A stretch of DNA of 34,112 bases from the NCBI GenBank assembly GCA_030830685.1, contig JAURMM010000222.1, positions 1 through 34,112 of the forward strand. Reading direction: 5' to 3'. Positions within the stretch are counted from its first letter, which is position 1, and each line of letters begins with the position of its first letter. Origin of the DNA: Gammaproteobacteria bacterium. GTDB lineage: Bacteria; Pseudomonadota; Gammaproteobacteria; Ga0077536. The translations under genes were made by a program, and so were the position numbers. Shown here one piece after another: positions 25,129 through 33,675 of the stretch. A model generated the notes under the pieces. The model saw only the letters and a list, made by a program, of their open reading frames with translations, did no database searches and had not been told where the DNA came from.

Positions 25129-25827
25129 TCAGCGCGGAACGCCCTTGCCATGCATCCGGGCGTTCACGGCCAGCAGGTATATGAGCAGGAACAAGGCGAA
25201 GTAGTACTCCTGCGGCTCACTCCACCTAATCTCGAAGGGTAGGGAGCCTGGCCCGGCAAAATCCCTGTAGCGTTCCGGCAGCTTGATGCCTATGGCAAGC
25301 ACGGCGGTCGGGATGCACTCGCGCGCCGGCCAGAACCAGCGCCAGAAAATACTCCGCGGCTGGCCACCCAGCCACCGTCTCTTGAGGGGCAGCAGGATGC
25401 CGCCCACCAGCACCCATAGTTCCAGCAACAGCCGCGGTTTCTGATCGAACCAACTGCTCATGTTGTGCAGATTGGTTTCTTTCTGGTCGTTCAGTTCCGC
25501 CAGGGTCTCGGGCGTTTCCCACTGGAACAACTGTTGGCCCCAGGAAAGCTCCTCACCCGCCAGATAGAAACACGCCAGGGTCAGCCCGAGGGTCCAGATA
25601 CGCATGGGCTGGCTCGGAATGCGGTAGAGATGCTGAAGCATGGAGATACCGACTGCAAACCCGATGAGGGACACCAGTGGCGTGGCAAGTTCCACCAAGC
25701 CGTTTTCAGGCTCGATATAGACGGCGAAGAAGTCGGGGGCGAAAAGGCGGGTCCCGATGACCACTGCGGCAAGAACCGGAGGAAACCACAGCCACAACCA
25801 GGCTGGTAGTCTGGTCCGTTCAGCCAC
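25129..25827 (-). CDS. Polytopic membrane protein of unknown function at the end of the heme synthesis operon
   Basis: I do not recognise a named function. The 232-residue product has about five or six hydrophobic helices: near 10-28, 45-65, 75-92, 130-148, 165-180 and 205-222. A conserved-looking polar segment, GEELSWGQQLFQWETP (91-106), is followed by NDQKETNLHNMSSWFD. Buried Glu, Trp and His residues suggest a catalytic or cofactor-binding membrane enzyme, but this is inference. The start is a GTG nine bases after the cyoE stop with a GAGAG site, so it is probably the last gene of the SURF1-ctaA-cyoE operon. It is convergent with rpoH. Confidence 0.65.
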   Translation of the reverse strand: MAERTRLPAWLWLWFPPVLAAVVIGTRLFAPDFFAVYIEPENGLVELATPLVSLIGFAVGISMLQHLYRIPSQPMRIWTLGLTLACFYLAGEELSWGQQLFQWETPETLAELNDQKETNLHNMSSWFDQKPRLLLELWVLVGGILLPLKRRWLGGQPRSIFWRWFWPARECIPTAVLAIGIKLPERYRDFAGPGSLPFEIRWSEPQEYYFALFLLIYLLAVNARMHGKGVPR

Positions 25828-25836
25828 GAACGGCTC

Positions 25837-26760
25837 TCATTGCAGCGCGGCTCTCACCAAGGGCTGGTAGTGGTCCACGAAGAGCACCACGAAGAGCGCG
25901 GTCAGATAGACGATGGAGTACTTGAAGGTGCGGTAGGCAAGCTCGTCGCTGTCATCGAACTGCATCCGGATCGCGTAATACAGGAAAATTGCATTGAGGA
26001 CGACCGCGCCGACGAGATACACCAACCCGCACATGTAGGTGGCGAAAGGCAGCAGGGTCGCCGCCACCAGCAGCAAGGTGTAGTAGAGCACATGCTGGCG
26101 CGTGAACTCCGTGCCGTGTGTGATGGGCAGCATGGGCAGATTGGCCTTGGCGTACTCGGCGCGCCGGTAGATGGCGAGCGCCCAGAAGTGCGGCGGGGTC
26201 CATGCAAAGATGATCAGGAACAGCAGCAATGCGTGTGGGTCCAGCGTGCCGGTGACAGCCGTCCAGCCGAGCACCGGAGGAGCGGCGCCGGCAGCGCCCC
26301 CGATGACGATGTTCTGCGGCGTGGCTCGCTTGAGGTACATCGTGTAGATGACCGCGTAGCCAATGAGCGATAAGAAGGTGAGCACAGCGGTCAGGACATT
26401 GATATAGGCGACGAGCAGATACATCGACACGGCACCCAGGACCAACGCGAAGGTCAGTGCCTGCTGCGTGGTGAGCTCACCTTGCGGCAAGGGGCGGTTC
26501 TGGGTGCGCGCCATGAGGGCATCGATCCGGTGATCCGCAACGTGGTTGATGGCGGCAGCGGAAGCAGCCGCGAGACCGATCCCCAAAGTCGCGATCACCA
26601 GCACATCCAGCGGCACCAGGCCCGGTGTGGACAGCAGCATGCCGATGATCGCGGTAAAGACGATCAGGTAAACCACCCGCGGCTTGCAGAGCTCGAGATA
26701 ATCCCGCCAGGTAGCGGCCGCAGCAGGGATTGTCGTATCGGGGGCAGTTGGCTTGGTCAT
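25837..26760 (-). CDS. cyoE: Heme O synthase (protoheme IX farnesyltransferase)
   Basis: This 307-residue inner-membrane UbiA-type prenyltransferase adds farnesyl to heme B to make heme O. The Asp-rich substrate motif [15 protein letters not shown] is present with its typical RPLPQG continuation, followed by the second polar loop around [19 protein letters not shown], and about nine hydrophobic helices. The start ATG at 26760 directly precedes the family sequence [14 protein letters not shown]; the frame upstream overlaps ctaA and is rejected. It lies 14 bases after ctaA, whose product converts heme O to heme A for the oxidase. The name ctaB applies equally. Confidence 0.96.
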   Translation of the reverse strand: MTKPTAPDTTIPAAAATWRDYLELCKPRVVYLIVFTAIIGMLLSTPGLVPLDVLVIATLGIGLAAASAAAINHVADHRIDALMARTQNRPLPQGELTTQQALTFALVLGAVSMYLLVAYINVLTAVLTFLSLIGYAVIYTMYLKRATPQNIVIGGAAGAAPPVLGWTAVTGTLDPHALLLFLIIFAWTPPHFWALAIYRRAEYAKANLPMLPITHGTEFTRQHVLYYTLLLVAATLLPFATYMCGLVYLVGAVVLNAIFLYYAIRMQFDDSDELAYRTFKYSIVYLTALFVVLFVDHYQPLVRAALQ

Positions 26761-26774
26761 GATCCTGGGTCCGG

Positions 26775-27764
26775 TCAAGGGCCGCTGGGTCGGGTGTAAC
26801 GGTAGAGAGTAATCACGCTGAGGAGCAGTAAGGCAGCAACGCCGTTGTGCATCACGGCCACCGGCAGGGGAAGGCCTCTGACTACATTGGTAACCCCCAG
26901 CGCTATCTGCACCGAGAGCAGCGCGAGTATACACCACCCGATCGCGCGACCGGCCGTGGGCAGCCGGCGAGTCTGGCGGAAAACCCACAACAGGGTCAGC
27001 AGGATCACGACTGCTCCAAGCCGGTGTGTGAAATGGATGGCGGTGCGCGCCGGCGTCTCCAGGACACCAAACTCATAGTTGATTCCCAGACCTCGCCAGA
27101 GCACGAAGCCGTTCGCGAAATCCATCTCGGGCCACCACAGACCATGGCAACGCGGGAAATCCGTACAGGCCAGGGCGGCGTAGTTGGTGCTGGTCCAACC
27201 CCCGAGAAATGCCTGCAGGAACACGGCGGCCACAGCGAACAGAGCCCAAGGACGCAGGGAGTTCACGGCCGGCATATCCGGGGTAGCGCGGCTCGTGCCA
27301 CCGACTTCCAGCAGGTTCCACCAGAGCAGGGAGAGGAGGGTGAAGCCCCCGAGAAGATGCAAAGCCACCACCAAGGGCTTCAACAGCAAGGTGACTGTCC
27401 ACATGCCGAGCAGCCCTTGGAACATCACCAACGGCACCAGGCTGAGCGCAACCCAGGGCTTTTGCGTGCGTCTTTGCTGCCAAGCCAGCGCGGCCAGCAC
27501 CAGAATCAATGCGCCAAGACCCGAAGCCATGTAGCGATGGATCATTTCGCTCCAGGCCTTGCCTGTTTCCAACGGCCGGGCGGCGAGGCTCTCGGCGTCC
27601 GTAATTTCCTGCGCGGTCTCCGGGACCAGCAACTGGCCATAGCAACCCGGCCAGTCCGGGCAGCCGAGCCCGGCGTCAGTCAGGCGTACATACGCCCCCT
27701 TGACGATCACCGTGAAAGCCAGGAGCGGCAGCAGACAGGCGAGGACGAGATGGAGTTTTCGCAT
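26775..27764 (-). CDS. ctaA: Heme A synthase
   Basis: This 329-residue inner-membrane monooxygenase oxidises the heme O methyl group to the formyl of heme A. Visible signatures are [21 protein letters not shown] at the first periplasmic loop, [15 protein letters not shown] with a heme-ligand His, [42 protein letters not shown], and [15 protein letters not shown]. About eight transmembrane helices in two related halves are apparent, the proteobacterial type. It starts two bases after the end of the thioredoxin-like gene, in operon with cyoE. Confidence 0.96.
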   Translation of the reverse strand: MRKLHLVLACLLPLLAFTVIVKGAYVRLTDAGLGCPDWPGCYGQLLVPETAQEITDAESLAARPLETGKAWSEMIHRYMASGLGALILVLAALAWQQRRTQKPWVALSLVPLVMFQGLLGMWTVTLLLKPLVVALHLLGGFTLLSLLWWNLLEVGGTSRATPDMPAVNSLRPWALFAVAAVFLQAFLGGWTSTNYAALACTDFPRCHGLWWPEMDFANGFVLWRGLGINYEFGVLETPARTAIHFTHRLGAVVILLTLLWVFRQTRRLPTAGRAIGWCILALLSVQIALGVTNVVRGLPLPVAVMHNGVAALLLLSVITLYRYTRPSGP

Positions 27765-27766
27765 GG

Positions 27767-28354
27767 TTACTTGATGGCTGAGGCGCGCAACAGGCGCTTG
27801 AGGTCACGCTGGATGTTGGACAGTTCACCGCTTGCCGCATAGCGCATCATGAGCTGATGCCGCCAATCGACCAGCACGATGGCCGGCAGGGGACCGCTGT
27901 CTCCCGCGGAAGGCAAGCGCTCGGCAAGAAACGCGAGCGTCTCTGAATCCGGGTGGACGCGGGTTGCGTGACGCTCCGGCGCACCGGGCAGCCCGGTAAT
28001 GGCATGGGTGGACACACGCACGCCGCCTTGGCCGATCAGCTCACGGAGCGTCAGGAGATCATCCAGTATCTTGCCGCAAGGCCGTTCCGCGCACGCCTCC
28101 GTTTGCAATAACACCACGGCCCATTCACTGGGTTGCAAGCGGAACAGCGGCGAGAACCCCGGGCGTGCGCCCTCTGTGGATAGATCCAGTGGTGGGTCGA
28201 GCAACTGGCCGCGATGGGTGAGTTCATCTCCGGGCAAGGCGAGTCGGCCGCTGGAGAACAACCAGGCAAGCACGATCGGGCCTACGAAGATGCCGACGAT
28301 GAGCAGCAGGACGAGACGATTACGCGTTCTGGAGATTGGCCTGGGTGAGTTCAC
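27767..28354 (-). CDS. Membrane-anchored thioredoxin-like protein of the oxidase cluster
   Basis: This 195-residue protein occupies the position of an unnamed gene in Pseudomonas oxidase clusters. One helix at about 14-34 anchors a periplasmic domain. The domain runs WAVVLLQTEACAERPCGKILDDLLTLREL, RVSTHAITG, LPAIVLVDWRHQLMMRY, then a final helix, an order resembling a thioredoxin or Sco fold. C88 and C93 form a C-x4-C pair instead of CxxC or Sco's CxxxC. A redox or copper role in oxidase assembly is inference. The start is a GTG overlapping the SURF1 stop by four bases (GTGA). Confidence 0.7.
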   Translation of the reverse strand: MNSPRPISRTRNRLVLLLIVGIFVGPIVLAWLFSSGRLALPGDELTHRGQLLDPPLDLSTEGARPGFSPLFRLQPSEWAVVLLQTEACAERPCGKILDDLLTLRELIGQGGVRVSTHAITGLPGAPERHATRVHPDSETLAFLAERLPSAGDSGPLPAIVLVDWRHQLMMRYAASGELSNIQRDLKRLLRASAIK

Positions 28355-29076
28355 TTGGAAGCATCCCGTCGGAAATTGATCTTGAAGTAGAGCAGCAGCA
28401 ATACCCCCGCCATGGCAAACCACTGGGCGGCATAGGCTTCATGCTTGCCGGTCTGTGCATTCAACACGGGCCAGTTCCGATCGTAGCCGTTCTCTGCATC
28501 CGCACCCAAGAAAAGAACAACCTCCGGGAGGATCGTCTGCAGTCTGTCACCCAGCGCCAGCAGGTCCAGATGCTGCACGCGGTAAAGGGTTTCGTCGGTC
28601 TGTTCAATCATTTGCTGATTGGCGAGCCGGATCCCTGTGCTTGGCGCACGGCCGAGACGTCCCTCCACCCGGCGCGGTTTGCCATCCACCTGCACTTTCG
28701 GCATGCGCGATCTGTCGTCACCCGCGGGGATCCAGCCGCGTGCGACCAGAATGATGCCGCCCTTTTCCAGCTCGAAAGGCGTGAACACGTCATAGCCTGT
28801 CACCCGGTTCCTGACCCGATTGTCGAGCAGGAACTGCGTCTGCCGGTAGCGGCCTTGGAGCTTCGTGGCGCGGCCAATGTTTTCTTCCAGCGCGGTGCCT
28901 TCCAGCCAGTCGAGCACGAGTATGGGTGCATCACGCTGGGCTTCCAGCTCTTCATGCAGCGCCTTTTTCTGGGCGGCCCGATCAAGCTGCCAGAAACCAA
29001 GACTGAGCAACGTTGGAAAAAGTAGAATTACGACTACGGTGGATGCCACGCCCGGGCGGAAACGCCGGGGGCTCAT
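28351..29076 (-). CDS. SURF1-family cytochrome oxidase assembly protein
   Basis: This 241-residue protein has the SURF1 layout: an N-terminal helix (STVVVILLFPTLLSLGFWQLDRA) with the conserved F-W-Q-L-x-R, a periplasmic domain containing GRYRQTQFLLDNRVRNRVTG and ILVARGWIPAGDDR, and a C-terminal helix near YAAQWFAMAGVLLLLYFK with the typical Y-A-x-Q-W. SURF1 helps insert heme A into subunit I. The ATG at 29076 follows a GGGAGTGGG ribosome site; the longer frame would antisense-overlap the DUF2909 gene. It leads the SURF1-thioredoxin-like-ctaA-cyoE-membrane protein operon. Confidence 0.92.
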   Translation of the reverse strand: MSPRRFRPGVASTVVVILLFPTLLSLGFWQLDRAAQKKALHEELEAQRDAPILVLDWLEGTALEENIGRATKLQGRYRQTQFLLDNRVRNRVTGYDVFTPFELEKGGIILVARGWIPAGDDRSRMPKVQVDGKPRRVEGRLGRAPSTGIRLANQQMIEQTDETLYRVQHLDLLALGDRLQTILPEVVLFLGADAENGYDRNWPVLNAQTGKHEAYAAQWFAMAGVLLLLYFKINFRRDASK

Positions 29077-29162
29077 CGCACCCACTCCCTGTCCGCCCAC
29101 GGCCGCGCGGTGGGGGCCTGCGTCATGTGGTCCGTCTCCCACTAAATCCTGCTGAGGTATCG

Positions 29163-29381
29163 ATGGATAACCATCCAATCATCAAGTACATCGTGATAGG
29201 CCTGCTGATCATGATCCTGGGCGCACTGGCGACCGCCTTCAAGGCTCTCTTCCGTGGCCCTCGTGGCAGCAGCGCCGGGGTGAAGGCACTCACCCTGAGG
29301 GTTGGACTGTCCATCGGGCTTTTCGTGCTGTTGATGGTGCTCTACGCACTGGGAATCATCGAGCCACGCGGCGGACGGTGA
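29163..29381 (+). CDS. DUF2909-family two-helix membrane protein
   Basis: This 72-residue protein has two transmembrane helices (about 8-26 and 48-66) joined by a short basic loop (KALFRGPRGSSAGVK). The pattern and location beside coxIII and SURF1 match the DUF2909 family of proteobacterial oxidase clusters. It is the only plus-strand gene in the oxidase locus, divergent from SURF1 across 86 bp and convergent with coxIII. A GAGG lies six bases before the ATG. Function is unknown; an oxidase assembly or accessory role is inferred from position only. Confidence 0.8.
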   Translation: MDNHPIIKYIVIGLLIMILGALATAFKALFRGPRGSSAGVKALTLRVGLSIGLFVLLMVLYALGIIEPRGGR

Positions 29382-29398
29382 GCTGCTTCACGGGGATA

Positions 29399-29425
29399 AA
29401 AAAGGGCGCCCGAGGCGCCCTTTTT
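29399..29425. terminator. Bidirectional rho-independent terminator
   Basis: GGGCGCC (29404-29410), loop CGA, GGCGCCC (29414-29420), flanked by A5 on the left and T5 on the right. It serves both the DUF2909 gene (plus) and the coxIII operon (minus), which converge here. This is the clearest intrinsic terminator in the window. Confidence 0.92.
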
Positions 29426-29444
29426 CGTGGTTACCGGGCTGAGC

Positions 29445-30329
29445 TCAGATCCAGTAGACGAAGATGAAGAGACCGATCCACACCACATCCACGAAGTGCC
29501 AGTACCAGGCTACGGCCTCGAAGGCAAAGTGGTGTTCCGGTTTGAAGTGACCCCGAATCGAACGGGCCAGAATCACGGCCAGCATGATCGTTCCCATCGT
29601 CACATGGAAGCCATGGAAACCGGTCAACAGGAAGAACGTGGCTCCGTAGATGCCCGTGTTCAGGGTCAGCCCGAGATGGTTATAGGCGTGGCTGTATTCT
29701 TCGGCTTGCATGAACACGAAGAGGGCTCCCAGGGCCACCGTCAGTGCCAAACCGATGACAAGCTGACTGCGGTTGTTCTTCTGCAGGCCCCAGTGAGCCC
29801 AGGTCACCGTACCACCGGAAGCAAGCAGGATTGCCGTGTTGAGGGCTGGGACGCCCCAGGCGCCAATCACGTCCTTGGCTTCGCTGAAACCATAGTCACT
29901 GGGGAGCTTGAGCAAAGGCCAGTCAGCCAGGAACTCCGGCCATAACACGGCATGCGTGGTGGCCTCGCTTCCCGCACCCGACAGCCACGGCACTGAAAGC
30001 ACACGAGCGTAGAAAAGAGCGCCGAAAAAGGCGGCGAAGAACATCACCTCGGAGAAGATGAACCACATCATCCCCATGCGGAAGCTCGTGTCCTCCCACT
30101 GCCCATAGATGCCTTTTTCGCTCTCGCGGATCACGTCACCGAACCAGCCGAAGAGCATGTAAACGAAAAGGATGAACCCGGCGCCGAGAACCTCAGGCCC
30201 GATTCCACTGTTATTCAGCGTAAGCGCGCCACCTACGAACATGGTGAAGATCGATATCGTGGCGATAATCGGCCATTTGCTCGCTTCGGGAACAAAGTAA
30301 TGGTGGTGCGCCGCTTGTGCGTTTGCCAT
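29445..30329 (-). CDS. ctaE: Cytochrome c oxidase subunit III
   Basis: This 294-residue seven-helix subunit supports the proton-uptake path of the aa3 oxidase. Recognisable segments are SFRMGMMWFIFSEVMFFAAFFGALFY with the membrane-buried Glu, WGVPALNTAILLASGGTVTWAHW, QAEEYSHAYNHLGLTLNTGIYGATFF, TGFHGFHVTMGTIML, and the C-terminal AVAWYWHFVDVVWIGLFIFVYW. The insert between helices (PWLSGAGSEATTHAVLWPEFLADWP) is typical of gammaproteobacterial forms. The ATG at 30329 begins the family sequence (ANAQAAHHHYFVPEASKWP); the ribosome site is weak. It ends at the 29399-29425 terminator. Confidence 0.96.
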   Translation of the reverse strand: MANAQAAHHHYFVPEASKWPIIATISIFTMFVGGALTLNNSGIGPEVLGAGFILFVYMLFGWFGDVIRESEKGIYGQWEDTSFRMGMMWFIFSEVMFFAAFFGALFYARVLSVPWLSGAGSEATTHAVLWPEFLADWPLLKLPSDYGFSEAKDVIGAWGVPALNTAILLASGGTVTWAHWGLQKNNRSQLVIGLALTVALGALFVFMQAEEYSHAYNHLGLTLNTGIYGATFFLLTGFHGFHVTMGTIMLAVILARSIRGHFKPEHHFAFEAVAWYWHFVDVVWIGLFIFVYWI

Positions 30330-30361
30330 GGCTGTGTCTTTCTTATGGCTGGAGGTTGGAC

Positions 30362-30943
30362 TCAGGACTCGGGTTTGACGACGTCCGGCTTTGCGGAAGT
30401 CGACACCTGAACGGTTGAACGGAAGAACGTGTAGCCCAAGGTCAGGGATTCGATGTTCTTCGGCAATCTGGGATCCACGATGAAGCGGACCGGCATCTGG
30501 CGGGTTTCTCCCGGTGCGAGCTTCTGCTCGGTAAAGCAGAAACATTCGGTCTTGCTGAAGTAGCGTGCTGCTTCATTGGGCGCGACACTGGGGACCGCCT
30601 GACCGATGGCGACCTCGTTCGTGCGGTTGGTCGCTTCGAACATCACTTCCATCTGTTCACCGGGCCTGACCTCGACCCGGCTCACCATCGGTTTGAAATT
30701 CCAGGGAAAGCCTGAATTCACGCTGGTCACGAACTCGACAGTGACCAGGCGCGAAAGGTCCGGCGTCATCTTTTCTGCCTGAGCGACACCCATGCGCCCC
30801 GTCTTGCCGTTCAGGCCGGTGACTTCGCAGAACACGTTGTACAGCGGCACCAGCAGGTAACCGAAACCGAACATGGCCACGACGATCACGACCAGGCGTC
30901 TGACAAGACGTCTGGTCGCGCGCTGCTGGGTTTGGTCGGTCAT
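30362..30943 (-). CDS. ctaG: Cytochrome c oxidase assembly factor CtaG/Cox11
   Basis: This 193-residue periplasm-facing copper chaperone delivers Cu(B) to subunit I. One N-terminal helix (LVVIVVAMFGFGYLLVPLYNVFCEVTG) carries the conserved Y-N-x-F-C. The immunoglobulin-like domain follows, with VEFVTSVNSGFPWNFKP and the copper-binding C-F-C-F in SKTECFCFTEQ. The end pattern LTLGYTFF is also typical. It lies between the 47-residue small protein and coxIII, the normal place. Confidence 0.96.
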   Translation of the reverse strand: MTDQTQQRATRRLVRRLVVIVVAMFGFGYLLVPLYNVFCEVTGLNGKTGRMGVAQAEKMTPDLSRLVTVEFVTSVNSGFPWNFKPMVSRVEVRPGEQMEVMFEATNRTNEVAIGQAVPSVAPNEAARYFSKTECFCFTEQKLAPGETRQMPVRFIVDPRLPKNIESLTLGYTFFRSTVQVSTSAKPDVVKPES

Positions 30944-30946
30944 TGG

Positions 30947-31090
30947 TCAGAGCAGGTGCTTGAGCACGAAAATGGCGTAGAACCCCACCACGGTGAGGCC
31001 GAGCACGATGGCTGTGCGTCGGGCGCGCTGCCGTTGACGCATCAGTGTCTTCGGGTCGGTCATCGTGGCCTGTGGCACGTCAGCCTGCAT
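30947..31090 (-). CDS. 47-residue single-span membrane protein in the oxidase operon
   Basis: This short frame lies between coxI and ctaG and ends three bases before the ctaG start. It encodes a basic N-terminal segment (PKTLMRQRQRARRTA) followed by one transmembrane helix (IVLGLTVVGFYAIFVLKHLL) ending at the C-terminus. Small proteins of this shape occur at the same place in other proteobacterial oxidase clusters and are annotated as cytochrome oxidase small assembly proteins. Neither the ATG at 31090 nor the internal ATG at 31063 has a strong ribosome site. Composition and spacing make it likely real. Confidence 0.7.
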   Translation of the reverse strand: MQADVPQATMTDPKTLMRQRQRARRTAIVLGLTVVGFYAIFVLKHLL

Positions 31091-31111
31091 TATCGGGCGA
31101 GCTGGCAGCCA

Positions 31112-32710
31112 TCAACGATAGCCGCCGTCGATGCTCGCTGGCGCCGGCGGGGTGGAGAAGCTGTGGTACGGCGGGGGAGAGGGCAGGGTCCACTCGAGAC
31201 CACGGGCACCCTCCCAGACCGTGTCGCTCGCCTTCGCACCACCGCGGGCACATTTGACGATCACGGCCAGGAACAACAGCTGTGAGAGGCCGAACACGAA
31301 ACCGCCGATGCTCGAGACCATGTTCCAGTCAGCGAACTGCACAGCGTAATCCGGGATGCGGCGGGGCATGCCGGCCAGACCCAGGAAGTGCTGTGGGAAG
31401 AACAGCACGTTGACCGAGATGGTCGACAGCCAGAAGTGCAGCTTGCCGAGGGTTTCGTCGTACATGTGGCCCGTCCACTTCGGCAGCCAGAAGTAGGTTC
31501 CTGCCATCAGGGCAAAGACCGCGCCGGTCACGAGCACGTAGTGGAAGTGTGCGACGACGAAATAGGTGTCGTGGTACTGGAAGTCCACCGGGGTGATGCC
31601 CAGCATGAGACCGGAGAACCCGCCGATGGTGAACAGCACCACGAAGCTGATGGCGAACAGCATGGGCGTTTCGAAGGTCATCGAGCTCTGCCACATCGTG
31701 GCCACCCAGTTGAAAACCTTCACGCCCGTGGGCACGGCAATGAGGATGGTGGCGTACATGAAGAAGAGTTCACCGGCCAATGGCATGCCCACCGTGAACA
31801 TATGATGCGCCCACACGATGAAGGAAAGAAACGCGATTGAGGCCGAGGCATACACCATTGAGCTATAGCCGAAGAGGGGCTTGCGCGCGAAGGTGGGGAT
31901 GATGGCCGACACGATGCCGAAGGCCGGCAGAATCAGGATGTACACCTCGGGATGGCCGAAGAACCAGAAGATGTGCTGGAACATTACCGGGTCGCCGCCG
32001 CCGGCCGCGCTGAAGAACGCGGTGCCGAAGAACTTGTCGGTGAGCAGCATGGTCACGGCGCCGGCCAGCACGGGGATGGACGCGATCAGCAGGAAGGCCG
32101 TGATGATCCAGGTCCATACGAACAGTGGCAGCTTCATCAGCGTCATGCCAGGGGCGCGCAGGTTGAACACCGTGGCGATGATGTTGATGGCACCAGCGAC
32201 CGAAGAAGCGCCCATGAAATGCACTGCGAAAATGAGGAACGGGAACGCTGCGCCCGTCTGCAGCACCAAGGGAGGATACATGGTCCATCCGCCGGCCGGG
32301 GCACCACCGGGCAGGAAAAGCGTCGTGAGCAACAACGTGAAAGCGAAGGGAAGAATCCAGAAACTCCAGTTGTTGAGCCTGGGCAGGGCCATGTCCGGCG
32401 CCCCGATCATCATCGGAATCATCCAGTTGGCGAACCCTGTCCAGGCCGGCATTACCGCGCCGAAGATCATGACCAGCGCATGCATGGTGGTCATGCTGTT
32501 GAAGAACTGCGGGTCAACCCACTGCAACCCCGGCTGGAAGAGTTCGAGACGGATGACCATGGCCATGGCTCCACCCACGAAGAACATCATCAGGGAGAAC
32601 ACGAGGTACATCGTGCCGATGTCCTTGTGATTCGTGGTGGTGAGCCAGCGCATGATGCCCGAGGGGTGATGGGCGTCGTGGTGGTCGTGATGAACAGCTG
32701 CGTCACTCAT
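31112..32710 (-). CDS. ctaD: Cytochrome c oxidase subunit I
   Basis: This 532-residue twelve-helix heme-copper oxidase core binds heme a, heme a3 and Cu(B). Signatures are NHKDIGTMYL, FNSMTTMHALVMIFGAVMP with the heme a His, the Cu(B) region FWFFGHPEVYILILPAFG with the His-Tyr crosslink pair (H-P-E-V-Y), YASASIAFLSFIVWAHHMFTVG with the double His, and YHDTYFVVAHFHYVL with the heme ligands. These mark an A-type aa3 oxidase, with the D- and K-channel context of the family. The ATG at 32710 follows GAGGAA. The N-terminus is His-rich (HHDHHDAHH), possibly metal-binding. Confidence 0.98.
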   Translation of the reverse strand: MSDAAVHHDHHDAHHPSGIMRWLTTTNHKDIGTMYLVFSLMMFFVGGAMAMVIRLELFQPGLQWVDPQFFNSMTTMHALVMIFGAVMPAWTGFANWMIPMMIGAPDMALPRLNNWSFWILPFAFTLLLTTLFLPGGAPAGGWTMYPPLVLQTGAAFPFLIFAVHFMGASSVAGAINIIATVFNLRAPGMTLMKLPLFVWTWIITAFLLIASIPVLAGAVTMLLTDKFFGTAFFSAAGGGDPVMFQHIFWFFGHPEVYILILPAFGIVSAIIPTFARKPLFGYSSMVYASASIAFLSFIVWAHHMFTVGMPLAGELFFMYATILIAVPTGVKVFNWVATMWQSSMTFETPMLFAISFVVLFTIGGFSGLMLGITPVDFQYHDTYFVVAHFHYVLVTGAVFALMAGTYFWLPKWTGHMYDETLGKLHFWLSTISVNVLFFPQHFLGLAGMPRRIPDYAVQFADWNMVSSIGGFVFGLSQLLFLAVIVKCARGGAKASDTVWEGARGLEWTLPSPPPYHSFSTPPAPASIDGGYR

Positions 32711-32759
32711 TGGCAGTTCCTCGTTCGATGCTGGTTTCTTGGCGCGTAGGCGTGCGGTG

Positions 32760-33617
32760 TTACTTGTTGTCTGCAACGGCCACCGGCGCGGCTTGCGCGG
32801 CACCGGCGGTAGCGGTCTTGCGGGCGGCGAGCCACGTCTGGAATTCTTCCTCGGAGACCGCACGGACCACTACTGGCATGAAGCCGTGATCCTTGCCGCA
32901 GAGCTCAGTGCACTGGCCACGGTAGATGCCTTCTTTCTTGATAGTCGCCCAGGACTCATTGATGTAGCCCGGGACGGCATCTCGCTTCCAGCCGAGGGCA
33001 GGTACCCACCAGGAGTGGATAACATCCGCCGCCGTCGTGAGGAAACGGATTTTCTTGTTCACGGGGAGGACTATCTCGTTGTCCACTTCGAGCAGGTAAT
33101 TTTCCACGCCCTCGGGGTTGACGCCGGAACCGAGCTGGCGGGCCTTGTTGCTGGCATCACCCAGGGTGCTGAAGAACGCGACGTCCTGGCCCAGATATTC
33201 GTATTGCCATTTCCACTGGTAGCCAGTGACCTTGATGGTCAAATCCGACTTGGTGACGTCTTCCATCATGACCAAGGCTTTCGTGGCGGGCACAGCCATG
33301 ACAACCAGGATGATGAATGGCACTACGGTCCAGAGCACTTCGACAGTGGTGCTCTCGTGCCATTGCGCAGCCACCGCGCCGTTCGATTTGCGGAACCGCA
33401 GAACCGAATAGAAGATGGCTCCGAACACACCCACACCGATGGCTACACAGACCCAGAGGATCATCATGTGCAGGTCATAGACGGTTTCGCTGTAGGGCGT
33501 GACGCCCCGGGTGAGGTTGAGCTGGTCCCAGGCGGCGTTGGCAAATCCGGGCAACATCAACAGAAGTCCTGCGCAAAGTGCGGCAAGACGGCCTGGTCTC
33601 TTCATCAATCTCATCAT
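32760..33617 (-). CDS. ctaC: Cytochrome c oxidase subunit II
   Basis: This 285-residue subunit accepts electrons from cytochrome c. A signal peptide (RLAALCAGLLLMLPGFANA) is followed by two helices (near 48-70 and 90-112) and a cupredoxin domain with the aromatic W-Q-W-K-W-Q-Y-E-Y electron-entry segment. The CuA site comprises IHSWWVP for the first His and GQCTELCGKDHGFMPV for the two Cys, second His and Met. There is no fused cytochrome c domain. ATG 33617 was chosen over the upstream GTG 33632 because GGGGAG lies seven bases ahead of it. It is the first gene of the structural operon and ends in an Ala-rich tail. Confidence 0.97.
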   Translation of the reverse strand: MMRLMKRPGRLAALCAGLLLMLPGFANAAWDQLNLTRGVTPYSETVYDLHMMILWVCVAIGVGVFGAIFYSVLRFRKSNGAVAAQWHESTTVEVLWTVVPFIILVVMAVPATKALVMMEDVTKSDLTIKVTGYQWKWQYEYLGQDVAFFSTLGDASNKARQLGSGVNPEGVENYLLEVDNEIVLPVNKKIRFLTTAADVIHSWWVPALGWKRDAVPGYINESWATIKKEGIYRGQCTELCGKDHGFMPVVVRAVSEEEFQTWLAARKTATAGAAQAAPVAVADNK

Positions 33618-33675
33618 GCTATGGCTCCCCACAAGCTCCCAAACAGGTGCAGAAACTTACGCTAGTCTCCGCATT

